From JACRBE01 sp964429005 (lineage in GTDB: Bacteria; Chlamydiota; Chlamydiia; Chlamydiales; JACRBE01), in NCBI GenBank assembly GCA_964429005.1, contig CAYSAJ010000004.1:1-64000 (forward strand): a DNA stretch of 64,000 nt. The letters are read 5' to 3'. Below, in pieces: positions 62,999-64,000 of this stretch. The notes below the pieces were generated by a model. It did no database searches, had not been told where the DNA came from, and saw only the letters and a program-made list of their open reading frames with translations. Made by a program: the position numbers and the translations under genes. The stretch's first letter is position 1; the number at the start of each line of letters is the position of its first letter.

Positions 62999-64000
62999 AA
63001 ATATGCTGACTCAACATTTTTTGAGGAACTATAATCAATGTTTATTAAGAGCGCAATAATCATTAAATTAGCACACAGTGAGGATCCTCCCTGACTAAAA
63101 AAAGGCAAATTTGTTCCCTTACTGGGGAGAAGACCTGAAACAACACCCAGATTGAGAAAAGCTTGGAATCCGATAAGAAATGTCATCGTAGCCGCCATCA
63201 AATAAATAGGCTCAGATTTTGCTTTAAGAGCAATTTGAAAGCCAAAAGTGACGACAAGAAGATAGATGACAATCAAACCGAGTATGCCCATAAATCCGAA
63301 TTCCTCTGCATAGATGGCAGCAATATAGTCGCTACGAGCTTCAGGCAGATAATTGAGTTTTTGGAGGCTATTGCCTAGCCCTCTTCCCGACATTCCTCCT
63401 GACCCTGCTGCAATTTTCGCCTGAAAGGGTTGGTGCCCTTTCCCGAGAAGATCATCTTCTGGATGAAGATAAATATGAATCCTTGCTTTTACGTGAGGGA
63501 GACGCACAGCGTAACTACCTCCGATGAAGACGAGCAAGCAAAAGGGAAAGAGCCAATACTTCATCGGAACCCTCAGCAAAAAAAAGAGGGTCATAAGACA
63601 AGAAATAATAATAATAGCAGTCCCGTTATCAGGCTCGACCAGAATCAAAAAAAGAGGAAGTGCAATAATGCTTAGAAGACGAAAAAACACTTTCACAGAA
63701 AAAGGTTGCTCAAGAGAACGTTTTATAAAATAGATGGGAAGGATGATTTTAGCGAATTCTGATGGTTGAAAAGAGACACCAAATATCTTAATCCATCTTC
63801 TAGCACCGTTGAGCTCCATTCCGATACGTGGGATCAAGATAATAAAAAGCAAAAAGACCCACAAAACAAAAACAACTCCAATATAAGAATAAAATTTTTC
63901 TACGCCCCATCTAAAGAATAGAAAGGCCATGGTAAAGCCAAAAAATGCAAACAGGATTTGTTTTATAAAGGAGTGATTGATTTTATCGATTCTTTCTAAA
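62980..64000 (-). CDS. ftsW: FtsW/RodA/SpoVE-type glycosyltransferase, 5' end outside window
   Basis: About 340 codons to the right edge; the frame stays open upstream of the first ATG (63930), so the N-terminus is missing. The polytopic membrane protein shows SEDS-family landmarks: NGARRWI, QPSEFAKI, the EARSDYIAAIYAEEFGF loop and the closing LPSKGTNLPFFSQGGSSL. SEDS proteins polymerise lipid II. Place at the head of ftsW-murG-murC-ftsQ identifies it as FtsW rather than RodA. Confidence 0.92.
   Translation of the reverse strand, partial: LERIDKINHSFIKQILFAFFGFTMAFLFFRWGVEKFYSYIGVVFVLWVFLLFIILIPRIGMELNGARRWIKIFGVSFQPSEFAKIILPIYFIKRSLEQPFSVKVFFRLLSIIALPLFLILVEPDNGTAIIIISCLMTLFFLLRVPMKYWLFPFCLLVFIGGSYAVRLPHVKARIHIYLHPEDDLLGKGHQPFQAKIAAGSGGMSGRGLGNSLQKLNYLPEARSDYIAAIYAEEFGFMGILGLIVIYLLVVTFGFQIALKAKSEPIYLMAATMTFLIGFQAFLNLGVVSGLLPSKGTNLPFFSQGGSSLCANLMIIALLINIDYSSSKNVESAYLCRRLS

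Noticed and set aside
1..64000. tRNA, rRNA, CRISPR, insertion sequences, replication origin
   Set aside because: No cloverleaf with a GGTTCGAATCC-like arm, no rRNA signature, no direct-repeat array, no transposase frame and no DnaA-box cluster was seen by eye in either strand.

Overview
This window comes from a member of the phylum Chlamydiota, most likely one of the environmental or amoeba/arthropod-associated families rather than Chlamydiaceae. Chlamydial signatures are a class Ic ribonucleotide reductase (NrdB with Phe at the radical-Tyr position, NrdA with three ATP-cone regions), a CT017/Ctad1-like double-SH3 protein after a PhoH gene, and core gene order that (from memory) echoes C. trachomatis CT820-CT828 (ftsY, sucC, sucD, htrA, M16 protease, rmuC, pssA, nrdA, nrdB), CT776-CT782 (aas, priA, lysS, cysS) and CT760-CT771 (ftsW, murG, murC, ftsQ, miaA, ybeB, fabF, Nudix). 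Features against Chlamydiaceae are a LexA-like protein, MurC not fused to Ddl, a three-domain Aas, and many lineage-specific membrane and effector-like genes. The genus cannot be fixed by eye.

Layout. 1-5.5 kb: end of a Nudix gene, an Inc-like protein with a two-hydrophobic-segment N-terminal domain, a DUF4260-like protein, several small membrane proteins, and two alpha/beta hydrolases. 5.6-11 kb: tyrP and phoH (minus strand), then a CT016-like gene, the Ctad1-like adhesin and a small outer-membrane protein. 11.3-17.3 kb: rmuC, a degenerate LexA-like gene, two membrane/effector-like genes, an exported phosphotransferase-like protein and pssA. 17.5-21.9 kb: nrdAB behind a promoter with two NrdR-like boxes. 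21.9-28.9 kb: an accessory block with two paralogous kinase-domain proteins, a decayed third copy and an 824-residue helical protein. 29-43 kb: M16 protease, htrA, M50 protease, sucCD, ftsY and priA, interrupted by effector-like genes. 43.4-54.6 kb: a GNAT-like low-complexity protein, lysS, two paralogous hypothetical genes (one with an NLS-like tail) downstream of aas and cysS, and an Ala-rich protein. 54.6-64 kb: bioY, Nudix, fabF, rsfS, nadD, miaA, a STAS protein, khpA and the ftsQ-murC-murG-ftsW division/wall cluster, with ftsW running off the window.

Housekeeping genes form short, tightly packed or overlapping operons: ftsW-murG-murC-ftsQ; rsfS-fabF-Nudix-bioY; sucC-sucD; phoH-tyrP; aas-cysS. 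Lineage-specific genes sit singly or in small paralog groups at the joints between these operons, usually behind very AT-rich leaders. These look like host-interaction proteins: Inc-like hydrophobic domains, kinase domains, low-complexity N- or C-termini, and possible eukaryotic targeting signals. No rRNA, tRNA, CRISPR array, insertion sequence or replication origin was recognised. No gene-free stretch exceeds about 300 bases.
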